A DNA stretch of 64,000 nt. Origin: Oligoflexus tunisiensis. Lineage in GTDB: Bacteria > Bdellovibrionota_B > Oligoflexia > Oligoflexales > Oligoflexaceae. The position numbers were made by a program, and so were the translations under genes. The notes under the pieces were generated by a model that searched no databases, was not told the origin of the DNA, and saw only the letters and a program-made list of their open reading frames with translations. Numbering within the stretch: the first letter of the stretch is position 1; the number at the start of each line of letters is the position of its first letter. Location: contig NZ_BDFO01000001.1 of the NCBI RefSeq assembly GCF_001748245.1, positions 421,740 through 485,739 on the forward strand. Direction: 5' to 3'. Below are positions 1-8,389 of the stretch, one piece after another.

Positions 1-342
1 CTGGCGCGAATCAAGGACGTTCATTATGCCTTCATTCGTCTCGGTGATTACGTGGGAATCGAGCAGGATTCGCAGGGTCTTGTCATTCTGATCGAAGCTC
101 TGGGCCGGAAGGTGGCGCTGCAGGTGGATCGGGTGCTGGGCAAAACCCAGGTTGTCTTAAAACCCATCGGCACGGCGGTCGGCTCGACCGAAGGTCTGGG
201 CGGTGCCGCGGTCATGGGCAACGGCAAGGTTGCCTTGATCATCGATGTCGCCGGACTCGCGACGCTTTCGGAACGCATCCAACAGGCCCGCCTGGGCGCT
301 TCCAATGCAGATGAATCCTGTCAGCAGGAGGCTGGAACGTGA
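1..342 (+). CDS. CheA-type chemotaxis kinase, C-terminal fragment (cut by window edge)
   Basis: Open from the first base in frame 1 to a TGA at 340-342. About 113 residues are visible, all from the CheW-like regulatory domain that closes CheA kinases. The segment VGSTEGLGGAAVMGNGKVAL, followed by IIDVAGL, is the typical end of the CheA P5 domain, which couples the kinase to CheW and receptors. The kinase core would lie upstream of the window. The next gene starts inside this stop codon (GTGA overlap), so the two are translationally coupled. It could also be a CheA-CheW hybrid. The family call is firm, but domain order and start cannot be seen. Confidence 0.85.
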   Translation: MARIKDVHYAFIRLGDYVGIEQDSQGLVILIEALGRKVALQVDRVLGKTQVVLKPIGTAVGSTEGLGGAAVMGNGKVALIIDVAGLATLSERIQQARLGASNADESCQQEAGT

Positions 343-2402
343 CAGCGGAAACACTTCAGGCCAAAGTCCTTATCGTGGAAGACGAGCCCGATTGGTTGGC
401 TCTTATCGAAGAGAGTGTCAGCAAGGCTGGATTTTCCTATATATCCACCTCCAATGGAGCGGATGCCCTCGCTCAGCTGCAAAATGAAACGGTGTTCGTG
501 ATTCTTGCGGATCTGGTGATGCCGCAGATGGACGGCATCGAACTTTGCCGGCACGTGCGCACGAATCATTCGGATTTGCCTTTTGTACTGGTCACGGCCA
601 GGGCCGACCGGCAGCGGGCTGTGGACAGTTTGCGGGCGGGCGTTTCGGATATCATCGACAAGCCCTTTCATCACGAAAGCATCGCCACGCTCCTGCGCAA
701 TTTTGCAACCCGGTATATGGAAAAGCTCCGCGAGGAGATCCGGCAGTCCGAGAGCCTTCTCGCCACGTTCCTGGATGAAGCCCGTGAGCTGCTCTCCGGT
801 GTCGATGAATCCCTGCTTAAGCTGGAAGATGAGCGCGTATGCCACAGTGAAATCGATCGACTCTTTCGCAAGATTCATACGATCAAAGGCAGCTCCGGGG
901 CGATCAAAAAAGCCGCGTGCATGACCCCGCTGGCCCATGCCATCGAAGGTCTTCTGAGTCATCTGAAGGCGCAGGGAATCAAACCCAATGGCGCCATCAT
1001 TGATGGGCTTCTGCACGGCACGGACCTTCTGGGTCTGCAGATCAAAGCGATCGAAGGGCATGGAACCCAGCCCGATGTGGAAGAGGCCATTCGCCTGTTG
1101 CAAGCCCTGACCCGGCAGCAGGGAGAAGGGGAAAAGCTTCTGCCCAGGGCTGCGGACAAGTACGAGTCTCGTCCGGATCAGGATTTTGACAATGGCGTCT
1201 ATGTGCCCACGGAAAAGCTCGACTCCTTTATGGAGATGGCGGGCGAACTTATCGCGGTGAAAAATGCCTTTAATATGCTGTCCCGTGAACCAGGTTATCT
1301 GAGCGATGCCGCCATGCACAGCGCCAAGGAAGTTGGGCAGACCCTTGATAAACTTTCCGAGCGGATGCAGTTTCAGCTGATGGAAGTGCGGCGTGTGGAT
1401 ATGAAAAAGGTCTTTGCCAAACTGCCCCGCATTGTGCGTCAGGTGAGTGCAGAATTGAAGAAGGACATCAGCCTTGAAATCATGGGCGAGGATGTCTCCG
1501 TGGATAAGTCAATCGCCAATGTCCTGAGCGGCTGTCTTTCCCATGCGGTTCGCAATGCCCTGGATCACGGTCTGGAAACGACGGAAGAACGTCAGCGTCT
1601 CGGCAAGTCCTCCAAGGGACGGATTACGATCAAAGCGGAAAACCTTCCGGAAGCCATTCGCGTGACCGTGGAGGATGATGGCCATGGGATCGACCGCCAG
1701 CGGGTCCTGGAAAAAGCCCTGAATCAGAATTTGATTACGGAGAAGGAAGCCCGGCAACTGTCTGATGATGAAATCATCCATTTGATTTTTCGCCCTGGAT
1801 TTTCCACCGCGGAACGGGTGACCAACATCTCCGGCCGTGGGGTGGGCATGGACGCGATTCAAACAGCAATTCAGGCCTGTCATGGAACCACGGCCATTGA
1901 ATCGATACCTGGGGTCGGCACCAAATTGATTCTGACGATCCCGGTTCTCAAGACCATCAACGTCGAGCGATCCATACTGCTGGAATCCAGTGGTGCGCTC
2001 TACGCGGTTCCCCTGAAGAGCGTCAGTTCCATCCATACCTTGAAATCGGAAGAGGTGACGCCGCTAAAGAATCACCTCAGTTTCCAGTTCCGCGGACGTG
2101 CCACCCGAGTGGCTTCGTACAAGGAACTCTGTCGGCCCGCGGATCCGACCTTCCGGCCTTCCAAGGCGGATTGTGACAATCGGGTGGTGGTTGTGATTAG
2201 CAACCAGAATCAGCAGATCGGGCTGATGGTCGATCAGTTGCTCGGACAGTTCGATGCCGTCATCCGGCCTTTCAATCGGCTGGTGGGGCATATGCGCGGA
2301 TTTGATGGCACAGCCCTGGTTGGCAATGGAAAGATTGCCTATGTCGTGTCACCGACGGATATGATTGATCTGGCCGGGGATCCCGTGCGCGAAGCAGTTT
2401 AA
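339..2402 (+). CDS. Hybrid REC-CheA histidine kinase (receiver at the N-terminus)
   Basis: 687 aa, GTG start overlapping the preceding stop, with an AGGAGG ribosome-binding site seven bases upstream. Domains in order: a receiver (residues 8-120; acidic E14/D15, phospho-acceptor D58, T86, K108), an Hpt/P1 domain with H180 in IHTIKGSSG, a P3 dimerisation region (about 285-370), a HATPase with N-box VRNALDHG (404-411), G1 DDGHG (446-450) and G2 SGRGVGMD (498-505), and a CheW-like P5 domain (about 545-680). All catalytic signatures look intact. A receiver at the front of CheA is less usual than one at the back and suggests internal phosphate exchange or an input from another kinase. It is cytoplasmic and presumably works with the neighbouring CheA, Hpt-CheW and CheD proteins. 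It could serve chemotaxis or an alternative (non-flagellar) chemosensory pathway. Confidence 0.92.
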   Translation: MTAETLQAKVLIVEDEPDWLALIEESVSKAGFSYISTSNGADALAQLQNETVFVILADLVMPQMDGIELCRHVRTNHSDLPFVLVTARADRQRAVDSLRAGVSDIIDKPFHHESIATLLRNFATRYMEKLREEIRQSESLLATFLDEARELLSGVDESLLKLEDERVCHSEIDRLFRKIHTIKGSSGAIKKAACMTPLAHAIEGLLSHLKAQGIKPNGAIIDGLLHGTDLLGLQIKAIEGHGTQPDVEEAIRLLQALTRQQGEGEKLLPRAADKYESRPDQDFDNGVYVPTEKLDSFMEMAGELIAVKNAFNMLSREPGYLSDAAMHSAKEVGQTLDKLSERMQFQLMEVRRVDMKKVFAKLPRIVRQVSAELKKDISLEIMGEDVSVDKSIANVLSGCLSHAVRNALDHGLETTEERQRLGKSSKGRITIKAENLPEAIRVTVEDDGHGIDRQRVLEKALNQNLITEKEARQLSDDEIIHLIFRPGFSTAERVTNISGRGVGMDAIQTAIQACHGTTAIESIPGVGTKLILTIPVLKTINVERSILLESSGALYAVPLKSVSSIHTLKSEEVTPLKNHLSFQFRGRATRVASYKELCRPADPTFRPSKADCDNRVVVVISNQNQQIGLMVDQLLGQFDAVIRPFNRLVGHMRGFDGTALVGNGKIAYVVSPTDMIDLAGDPVREAV

Positions 2403-2415
2403 AGGATGGAATGGT

Positions 2416-3339
2416 ATGAGCGATCGTGACGAATCGGAAAAGCTTTTTGATCAGATGCGCAAGCACTTCGTCGAGGATCCCGAAGGCAATCTGGAGACCC
2501 TCAGGGAATGCGCGGCCAGTATAGGGGAGAATCCCAGCCCCGCTTTGAAAAAGGCCCTTCTCGTCATTCACAATATGAAAGGTTCCGCCCAGGCCGTGGG
2601 ATTCTCCACGTTTGCCGCCCTGCTCCATGAGATGGAGGAAGTCCTCGGGAATCTGCAGGGAGGACCGGAAACCGATCAGGGATTCAGTGAACTGCTGAAT
2701 GGCATAGAAATCTATTTCAATATTCTGGCGGATACCCTGGAGGATCTGCCCGGGCATGATACAGCGTGTCGCCAGCATCTCGATCAGCTGAAAGCCACAG
2801 CTTTTCCTCCCAGGGTGCAGGCACCCCAGGGCTGGGGACTTTTTGAGGAAACGGATGCCGAAACAGCGAACGCCGAACCCGCTCCTCAGCATGAGCCGGC
2901 CGACGAGCGATTTCAGGCGGAAATCGGCAAATATTTGCTGCTGGAACAGAACCATCGACTTTTTGCCATTCATCTGAATGAAGTGAAGGAAATCGTGTCC
3001 GATCACTACCTGAACCCTCTGCCGCATCCTCAAAAGGGTCTGAAAGGCATCATCGTGGTTCGCAATCGGGCTCTGCCTGTGATGGATCTGGGCTCTGGCA
3101 TGGATGAACAGGCGAATGATGCTCACATCTGTGCGGTAATCTGTGAGTCTGAAGAGCAAAGCTTTGCCTTTCGCGTTCAAAAGCCACGTCAGGTGATTTC
3201 GCTGCAGGCGCAGGATTTTGAGAACGTCTCGGACAAATCGGTCCTGCAAGGCGGACAGCATCATCTCTTCAAAACCGTGGCCCGATACAATGGTCAATCC
3301 GTTTTGATAGTGGATCTCAAGTCGATGTTGGCTGCATGA
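2416..3339 (+). CDS. Hpt-CheW fusion protein
   Basis: 307 aa. The ATG at 2416 is chosen because AAGGAT lies eight bases upstream; an in-frame upstream start at 2365 would overlap the previous gene and has no ribosome-binding site. Residues about 1-110 form an Hpt domain with H52 in IHNMKGSAQAVG. An acidic linker (about 135-180) leads to a CheW-like domain (about 180-305). CheW couples kinases to receptors; fusing it to a phosphotransfer domain would bring a phosphorelay histidine to the array. It may pass phosphate to the receiver of the preceding REC-CheA. The stop overlaps the cheD start. The role is inferred from domains only. Confidence 0.85.
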   Translation: MSDRDESEKLFDQMRKHFVEDPEGNLETLRECAASIGENPSPALKKALLVIHNMKGSAQAVGFSTFAALLHEMEEVLGNLQGGPETDQGFSELLNGIEIYFNILADTLEDLPGHDTACRQHLDQLKATAFPPRVQAPQGWGLFEETDAETANAEPAPQHEPADERFQAEIGKYLLLEQNHRLFAIHLNEVKEIVSDHYLNPLPHPQKGLKGIIVVRNRALPVMDLGSGMDEQANDAHICAVICESEEQSFAFRVQKPRQVISLQAQDFENVSDKSVLQGGQHHLFKTVARYNGQSVLIVDLKSMLAA

Positions 3340-3809
3340 CAGAAATCTTTCTTCTCCCGGGTCGCCTGGCGACTCTCTCGGGCCGCGGTGTGGTTCGCAC
3401 CGTGTTGGGTTCCTGCATTGCTGTGGTCCTCTATGATCCCGCCAAACTCCTGGCAGGCGTTAACCATTATCTGCTGCCCGAACCCTCATCGGAAAGCGAC
3501 CGCAAAAATCGCCTGAAATATGGTGTTTTTGCCATTCCCGATCTGGTTCAGGCTTTGGTTGATATGGGCTCAGCTCCATCGCGGCTGCGTGCCGAAATCT
3601 ATGGAGGCGCCGCGGTCGTGGATCATCTGGTGGGAAGCTTTACGATTGGTGATAAAAACATAGATCTGGCCGAATCCTGCCTGGCCCAGCTGCGCATTCC
3701 CATTGTGGCCGCCGACGTGGGCGGGCAGAACGGGCGCAAGATAGCCTTCCACCTGCCGGGCTGCCAGACCGAAATCAAGTTCATCCGGAACCTGGCTACT
3801 GGCTCATGA
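3336..3809 (+). CDS. cheD: Chemoreceptor glutamine deamidase CheD
   Basis: 157 aa, the full length of the family. CheD deamidates glutamines in the signalling domain of chemoreceptors and in some species binds CheC. The catalytic triad is visible: C27 in VLGSCIAV, H44 in GVNHYLLPE, and T22; the first two fall at the same numbers as in the Thermotoga enzyme. Later conserved motifs AEIYGGAAVV and ADVGGQNGRK are present. The ATG overlaps the Hpt-CheW stop (ATGA), making it the last gene of the visible chemosensory operon. It ends tail-to-tail with the next gene, overlapping by 14 bases. No CheR, CheB or CheC is seen in the window. Confidence 0.95.
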   Translation: MTEIFLLPGRLATLSGRGVVRTVLGSCIAVVLYDPAKLLAGVNHYLLPEPSSESDRKNRLKYGVFAIPDLVQALVDMGSAPSRLRAEIYGGAAVVDHLVGSFTIGDKNIDLAESCLAQLRIPIVAADVGGQNGRKIAFHLPGCQTEIKFIRNLATGS

Positions 3810-6249
3810 TCTGCATGGCCCCTTCCGTGAAATGCTCACGGTTGGTGTCCTTTTCAAAGCGGATATAGGCCAGCAGAGTGGAAAGATTCCCCTTCAGCTG
3901 CTCGGAACGATGCAGGTTGTGAGCCGCCTTTTGCTTCCAGAGAAAGCGTGGGGTCATGAACTCCACGATCGGGAAGGTGTCACTGTTGTCGGGAAGATTT
4001 TTGCCAAACTCCTGCACAAAAGCTCCAAACTGTTCCTGTCCATATTTGAAAGTTTTGGCGAGAAGCAGGGGATTGTCCATCTGTATGCGTGCCAGGTCCT
4101 GACGGATGGCCGGCCGTTCCAAATTCTGCAAATAGGCCGGGAATCGAACCTGGATCGGAGCGTTGGAGCCAATGGCGAAGAGATCACCCGGGACGGAACT
4201 GGTCCAGAGCGTGACGTAAGGAAAGACCCCATGGAAGGATTTGAGAATGACGGCCAGCATTTCCTCGGTCATATGATAGGACGGAATCCACTGACAGACC
4301 ACACCATCGGGTGAAAGACGCCCGGACATCAGACGATAATATTCCGTGGTGAAGAGATTGGAAACGCCGGTGATCCAGGGATTGGAAGGCTGCGAGATGA
4401 TGACGTCATAGGATTTTTTTGTGCGCAGAAGATGATGGCGTCCATCACCGACGATCATATTCACCCGCGGATCCTGTAAAGGGGCCGAGTTGTAATCCTG
4501 AAAATGATCCGAGGCCTCGACGACCGCCTGGGAGATTTCCAGAACATCCACATGAGACACGGGATACTTCAAGAGCGAACCCAGGCTGACGCCACTGCCA
4601 AGCCCAACCAGCAGCGCCTCATCCGTTCTGGGCGCCAGCAGCGCGGGTAGATGCGCCAGCAGAATTTGTGTCGACATATCGGCGTTTCCACCTGTTGACG
4701 CATCAGTCTTGCCGTCGATGGCCAGGGACAGCGTGCCGGAAATATTAAAGACGGAAACGGTGGCTGTGGCGTCCTCTTTGAAAAAACGAAGTTCATAAGA
4801 GTTGAGAATTTTTTTCAAATTCGCCACACTGCTCGTGCTATTGTAATCAGTGGCATAAACGTAAGGTGCGCTGTTGAGATAATGCAGGTTCCAGGGCCTT
4901 AGTAAAAACACGGAAAGAAAAAGGCCCAACATCGCTGTTACAATATGAATGATACGCGGCCTCAATTGCAGAGCAGGATGCAAGGATAAAAGAACGAATC
5001 CCGCGAGAGTATTGATGAGGCAAAGTATCATAAGGCTTTTCTGAAGACCTAGGAAGGGGATCAGAACAAAGCCGCCGATAAAGGACCCAATGATCGCCCC
5101 CACGGTATTCACGGCATAAATATTGCCGACCGTACGACCGGTTCCTTCCTCGCGATGGCTGCAGATGCCAACAACGAGAGGGAACGAGAGGCCAAAGCAG
5201 GTCGTAGGGATTATCATGATCGCCAGCACAAAAAGCATCCGCGCGGTCTGATAGAGAATCCAGTTCTCCCGGGTTTCCGCAAAGAGTTTTAGAAAGAGGA
5301 AGGGCAGCTCATCAAAGTAGGGCATGGAAAACAGCACAAAAAGCCCGACGGTGAGCTGGGCCCAGGCCAGAGCCAGCAGAGAGTTACGGGCAAACCAGCC
5401 GCGATAGAGCCAGCTGCCCAGCACGATACCGAGCAGGAAAGCGGCCAAAATCACGGTAAAGGCATAAACGGTCGTGCCGATCACCATGGAAATCAGTCGG
5501 GTCCATATGGTTTGATAGGCCATGGAGCATAACCCCGAAATGGCCAGACAGCTGAAGACCACGAGACGTATTTCCCGTGGCAGGGGCACTGTCTCATTGA
5601 TTTTCGCAGGCTTCGCGGAAGGGGTGACCGGCGTGAGGCCAAACTTTTTTTGCCAACCCACCACAAGAACAAAGATGGAGACATTGCAGAAAGAGGCAAA
5701 CCACGTCGTGCCGTTCAGGCCCAGTTGCGGAATAAATACATAACCGGCGAGCAAACAGCCGAATACTGCGCCCAGTGTATTAATGGAATAGAGCGAAGCC
5801 ACCTGGCGGGATGCATGACCTGATGCATTGTCCTGAATTCCAGCGGCCAGGAGAGGAAGGGTTCCGCCCATGCAGAACGTGGGAATGCCCAGAACCAGCG
5901 TGGAGCAGAGCAGGCGTATGATGCTCATCGCGTAAAAGCCAGGCTCATAATGCTGAAAAATCAGAACGTAAAGAGAACCCGTGTGATTCAGAACCCAGGG
6001 CAGGATCAAGGCATAAAGCCCGATAAAGATTTCAAGTGCTGCATAAATGAGCAGCTTGTTTTTTATCGCATCAGCGCGCCGTCCCAGCCACCAGGATCCG
6101 GCGCAGAGTCCCCCCATATAGGCGAGCAACACGGAGGCCACGGCAAATGCTGCGGCTCCGAATGTCAATGTCAGCAGGCGGACCCAGATGACTTCATAGA
6201 TCAGTGAAGTCATGCCGGAGAAAAAAAACAGAGCGTGTATGGCTTTCAC
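3796..6249 (-). CDS. Multi-spanning membrane protein fused to a spermidine-synthase-like domain
   Basis: 817 aa with a GTG start at 6249, chosen because AGGAG stands nine bases upstream; a start 60 bases earlier lacks a ribosome-binding site. The first 480-500 residues hold about a dozen hydrophobic segments in two similar halves, each opening with a motif like SGMTSLIYEVIW or SGLCSMAYQTIW. The C-terminal third is a Rossmann-type methyltransferase fold related to SpeE (GLGSGVSLGSL, VDVLEIS, ISQPSNPW). This 'fused MFS/spermidine synthase' family is common in deltaproteobacteria, but its substrate is unknown. True aminopropyl transfer is not proven. It stands alone and convergent with cheD. Confidence 0.8.
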   Translation of the reverse strand: MKAIHALFFFSGMTSLIYEVIWVRLLTLTFGAAAFAVASVLLAYMGGLCAGSWWLGRRADAIKNKLLIYAALEIFIGLYALILPWVLNHTGSLYVLIFQHYEPGFYAMSIIRLLCSTLVLGIPTFCMGGTLPLLAAGIQDNASGHASRQVASLYSINTLGAVFGCLLAGYVFIPQLGLNGTTWFASFCNVSIFVLVVGWQKKFGLTPVTPSAKPAKINETVPLPREIRLVVFSCLAISGLCSMAYQTIWTRLISMVIGTTVYAFTVILAAFLLGIVLGSWLYRGWFARNSLLALAWAQLTVGLFVLFSMPYFDELPFLFLKLFAETRENWILYQTARMLFVLAIMIIPTTCFGLSFPLVVGICSHREEGTGRTVGNIYAVNTVGAIIGSFIGGFVLIPFLGLQKSLMILCLINTLAGFVLLSLHPALQLRPRIIHIVTAMLGLFLSVFLLRPWNLHYLNSAPYVYATDYNSTSSVANLKKILNSYELRFFKEDATATVSVFNISGTLSLAIDGKTDASTGGNADMSTQILLAHLPALLAPRTDEALLVGLGSGVSLGSLLKYPVSHVDVLEISQAVVEASDHFQDYNSAPLQDPRVNMIVGDGRHHLLRTKKSYDVIISQPSNPWITGVSNLFTTEYYRLMSGRLSPDGVVCQWIPSYHMTEEMLAVILKSFHGVFPYVTLWTSSVPGDLFAIGSNAPIQVRFPAYLQNLERPAIRQDLARIQMDNPLLLAKTFKYGQEQFGAFVQEFGKNLPDNSDTFPIVEFMTPRFLWKQKAAHNLHRSEQLKGNLSTLLAYIRFEKDTNREHFTEGAMQIMSQ

Positions 6250-6331
6250 GGGATAGGTCTCCTGAATGGGATACAAGCTGTGAGAGAATTTTAGCACGGG
6301 ACATTGCAAGGGGTCAAAAAGACGTGAAGTT

Positions 6332-7324
6332 ATGGCGGCCTGGGATGAGCGGATGAAACAGATTTTTATCGCGGAAGCCCGTGAAAATCTGCAGCAATGC
6401 CAGGACTATCTTGAGCAGCTGAGAACGGCCGTCGATGGGACCAGCATTCGTCAGGCTCTTCTGCTGCTGGCGGATAATCTCTGCGAGCCTGCGCTTATGG
6501 TGGGTCTGCCGGAAGTCTTCGAAGTCGCGCAAAAGTTTCGGCATATCCTGGCGTCTCAGCCGGCCTCCGAGCCGATCACGCCGGATAATCTGCAAAAGCT
6601 GAAGCATCACTGCCACGTCCTCCAAAACATGCTGGGGGCTGAAGCCGGGTTTTCGACGCTTTCCGCGAAAGATATCCTGGCTCATGATTTGAAATCCCCA
6701 CTCGGTATCATCAAGGCCACAGTCGAAAATCTGCTGCACACGGCACCCGCTGAAAACGCTGGGGCCCTGCAGCGTATTTTACGCCAGGCCAACAAAGGTC
6801 TGCAGCTGCTGGGCCACTGGCTGCAGGATGATGCGCTGCAGGCGGCCCATCGGGAGCGTCGTCAGCTGTCTGTACGGGAGCTGATCAAGGAATGCTGTGA
6901 GGCCCTTCAGGTCCTGGCCGCGCAGAAGCAAATCAGGATGCAGCTGAAAGTGGACGCCGCCTTAACTGTCACGGCGCACGCTCTTTATCTGTCGCAGATT
7001 CTGCAGAATCTTCTGGGCAATGCCATCAAGTTTTCAGCGGTCGGCGGGCAGATAGAAATTCGCGCCGAGAAATCCAAGCTCCCTGGATCGGAAGTTCCGG
7101 CTGTGCTGTTTCAGATCGTCGATCAGGGGCGGGGTATTGAAGAACAGCATTTGCCTTATATTTTCATGCAAAGAACCCAGACAAAAGCCCAGGATCGGCA
7201 GCATGGATCCGGACTGGGTCTGGCCATCTGCAAGAATCTCTGTGAGTGGCATGGGGGAACGATATGGGTGCGGTCGCGACCCCGCAAGGGTTCGACTTTC
7301 TGTTTCGTGATACCGGATGGATGA
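6332..7324 (+). CDS. Orphan histidine kinase with a degenerate Hpt-like N-terminus
   Basis: 330 aa, ATG at 6332 with only a weak upstream ribosome-binding site; an ATG at 6353 is an alternative. No membrane segment or sensor domain is seen. Residues 8-75 resemble a CheA-type Hpt helix bundle, but the expected AHTLKG motif reads ADNLCE, so the phospho-histidine is replaced by D48. A HisKA H-box follows with H118 in AHDLKSPLG, then a HATPase with N-box LLGNAIKFS, G1 DQGRGI and G2 GSGLGLAI. It should autophosphorylate on H118. With no receiver beside it, the partner may be in the chemosensory operon 2.5 kb upstream. The pseudo-Hpt reading is by eye. Confidence 0.8.
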   Translation: MAAWDERMKQIFIAEARENLQQCQDYLEQLRTAVDGTSIRQALLLLADNLCEPALMVGLPEVFEVAQKFRHILASQPASEPITPDNLQKLKHHCHVLQNMLGAEAGFSTLSAKDILAHDLKSPLGIIKATVENLLHTAPAENAGALQRILRQANKGLQLLGHWLQDDALQAAHRERRQLSVRELIKECCEALQVLAAQKQIRMQLKVDAALTVTAHALYLSQILQNLLGNAIKFSAVGGQIEIRAEKSKLPGSEVPAVLFQIVDQGRGIEEQHLPYIFMQRTQTKAQDRQHGSGLGLAICKNLCEWHGGTIWVRSRPRKGSTFCFVIPDG

Positions 7325-7336
7325 GAGGGAATGGAC

Positions 7337-7360
7337 GCGTCTGGATGAAGATCCAGACGC
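7337..7360. terminator. Perfect 10-bp stem hairpin between convergent genes
   Basis: GCGTCTGGAT at 7337-7346 and its exact complement at 7351-7360 enclose a GAAG tetraloop. It sits in the 54-base gap between the kinase and nrdB stop codons. No T-run follows on either strand, so it is a bidirectional terminator candidate or 3'-end protector rather than a classic intrinsic terminator. Confidence 0.55.
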
Positions 7361-7378
7361 CTGGGTTGGAAAACGAAC

Positions 7379-8377
7379 TCAGAAGTCTTCGTTGAAACTC
7401 ACCTCGCCGGTGACACCGACCTGATAGGCTGCCACGCGTCGTTCGAAGAAGTTGGTCAGCTCCTGCACGTCCTGCAGTTCCATAAAACCAAAGGGGTTCT
7501 TGGACATATAAACAGGGGCAATGCCAAGCGTAACAAGGCGCTGATCGGCAACATATTCAAGATACGAGCGCATGTCCTTTTCCGAAAGACCAGCGATTCC
7601 AAAGCCCAGCACATCCTGAGCAAAGGCCATCTCGCATTCGACGGCTTCGTCGACCATCCGGGTAATATCGCGGCGCAGACCGTCATCAAAGAGATCCGGC
7701 TCTTCACGGCGCACCTGATCGATCACCGAGAAGGCAAAATTCATATGACAGCTTTCATCGCGGAACACCCAGTTGGTTCCTGACGCGAGGCCATGCAAAA
7801 GGCCCTTGGAACGCAGGAAGTAGACATAGGCGAAGGCGGCAAAGAAAAAGAGTCCTTCAATGCAGGCCGCAAAGCACACGAGGTTCAGAAGGAACTTCTG
7901 GCGATCCTCCCGGGTTTTCAGGCTGTGCAGCTCATTGATGGAATCGATCCAGCGGAAGCAGAATTCCCCTTTGCGCCGGATCGAAGGAATGTTTTCGATG
8001 GCAGCAAAGGCGGCCTTGCGTTCCTCGTCATTCGGCAGATAGCTATCGAGCAGCGTCAAATAAAATTGCACATGAAGAGCTTCTTCATAGAGCTGACGCG
8101 ACAGATACATCCGCGCTTCGGGAGAGTTGATATGCTTGTATAGGTTCAGGACGAGATTATTCGATACAATCGAATCTCCCGTGGCGAAAAAAGCCACCAG
8201 GCGCTTGATCAAATGTTTCTCGGCGTCGGACAGTTTGTCCCGCAGGTCACCCACATCGGTCGTGAAGTCGACTTCCTCAACCGTCCAGGTGTTTTTGATG
8301 GCATCCTTGTACATTTCATAGAACAAAGGATACTTCATCGGTCTTAGGGTCAAATCCATCCCAGGACTTAACAGCAT
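7379..8377 (-). CDS. nrdB: Class Ia ribonucleoside-diphosphate reductase, beta subunit
   Basis: 332 aa. The ATG at 8377 has GAGGAG eight bases upstream, and that site overlaps the end of nrdA. NrdB houses the di-iron tyrosyl radical cofactor that starts ribonucleotide reduction for DNA synthesis. Metal ligands can be placed as D68, E99, H102, E174, E208 and H211; the spacings D-E (31) and E-E (34) match E. coli R2. Y106, four residues after H102, sits at the radical tyrosine position, supporting class Ia rather than the tyrosine-less Ic type. The gene follows nrdA by 12 bases in one operon. Confidence 0.96.
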   Translation of the reverse strand: MLLSPGMDLTLRPMKYPLFYEMYKDAIKNTWTVEEVDFTTDVGDLRDKLSDAEKHLIKRLVAFFATGDSIVSNNLVLNLYKHINSPEARMYLSRQLYEEALHVQFYLTLLDSYLPNDEERKAAFAAIENIPSIRRKGEFCFRWIDSINELHSLKTREDRQKFLLNLVCFAACIEGLFFFAAFAYVYFLRSKGLLHGLASGTNWVFRDESCHMNFAFSVIDQVRREEPDLFDDGLRRDITRMVDEAVECEMAFAQDVLGFGIAGLSEKDMRSYLEYVADQRLVTLGIAPVYMSKNPFGFMELQDVQELTNFFERRVAAYQVGVTGEVSFNEDF

Positions 8378-8389
8378 TCTACGCACTCC

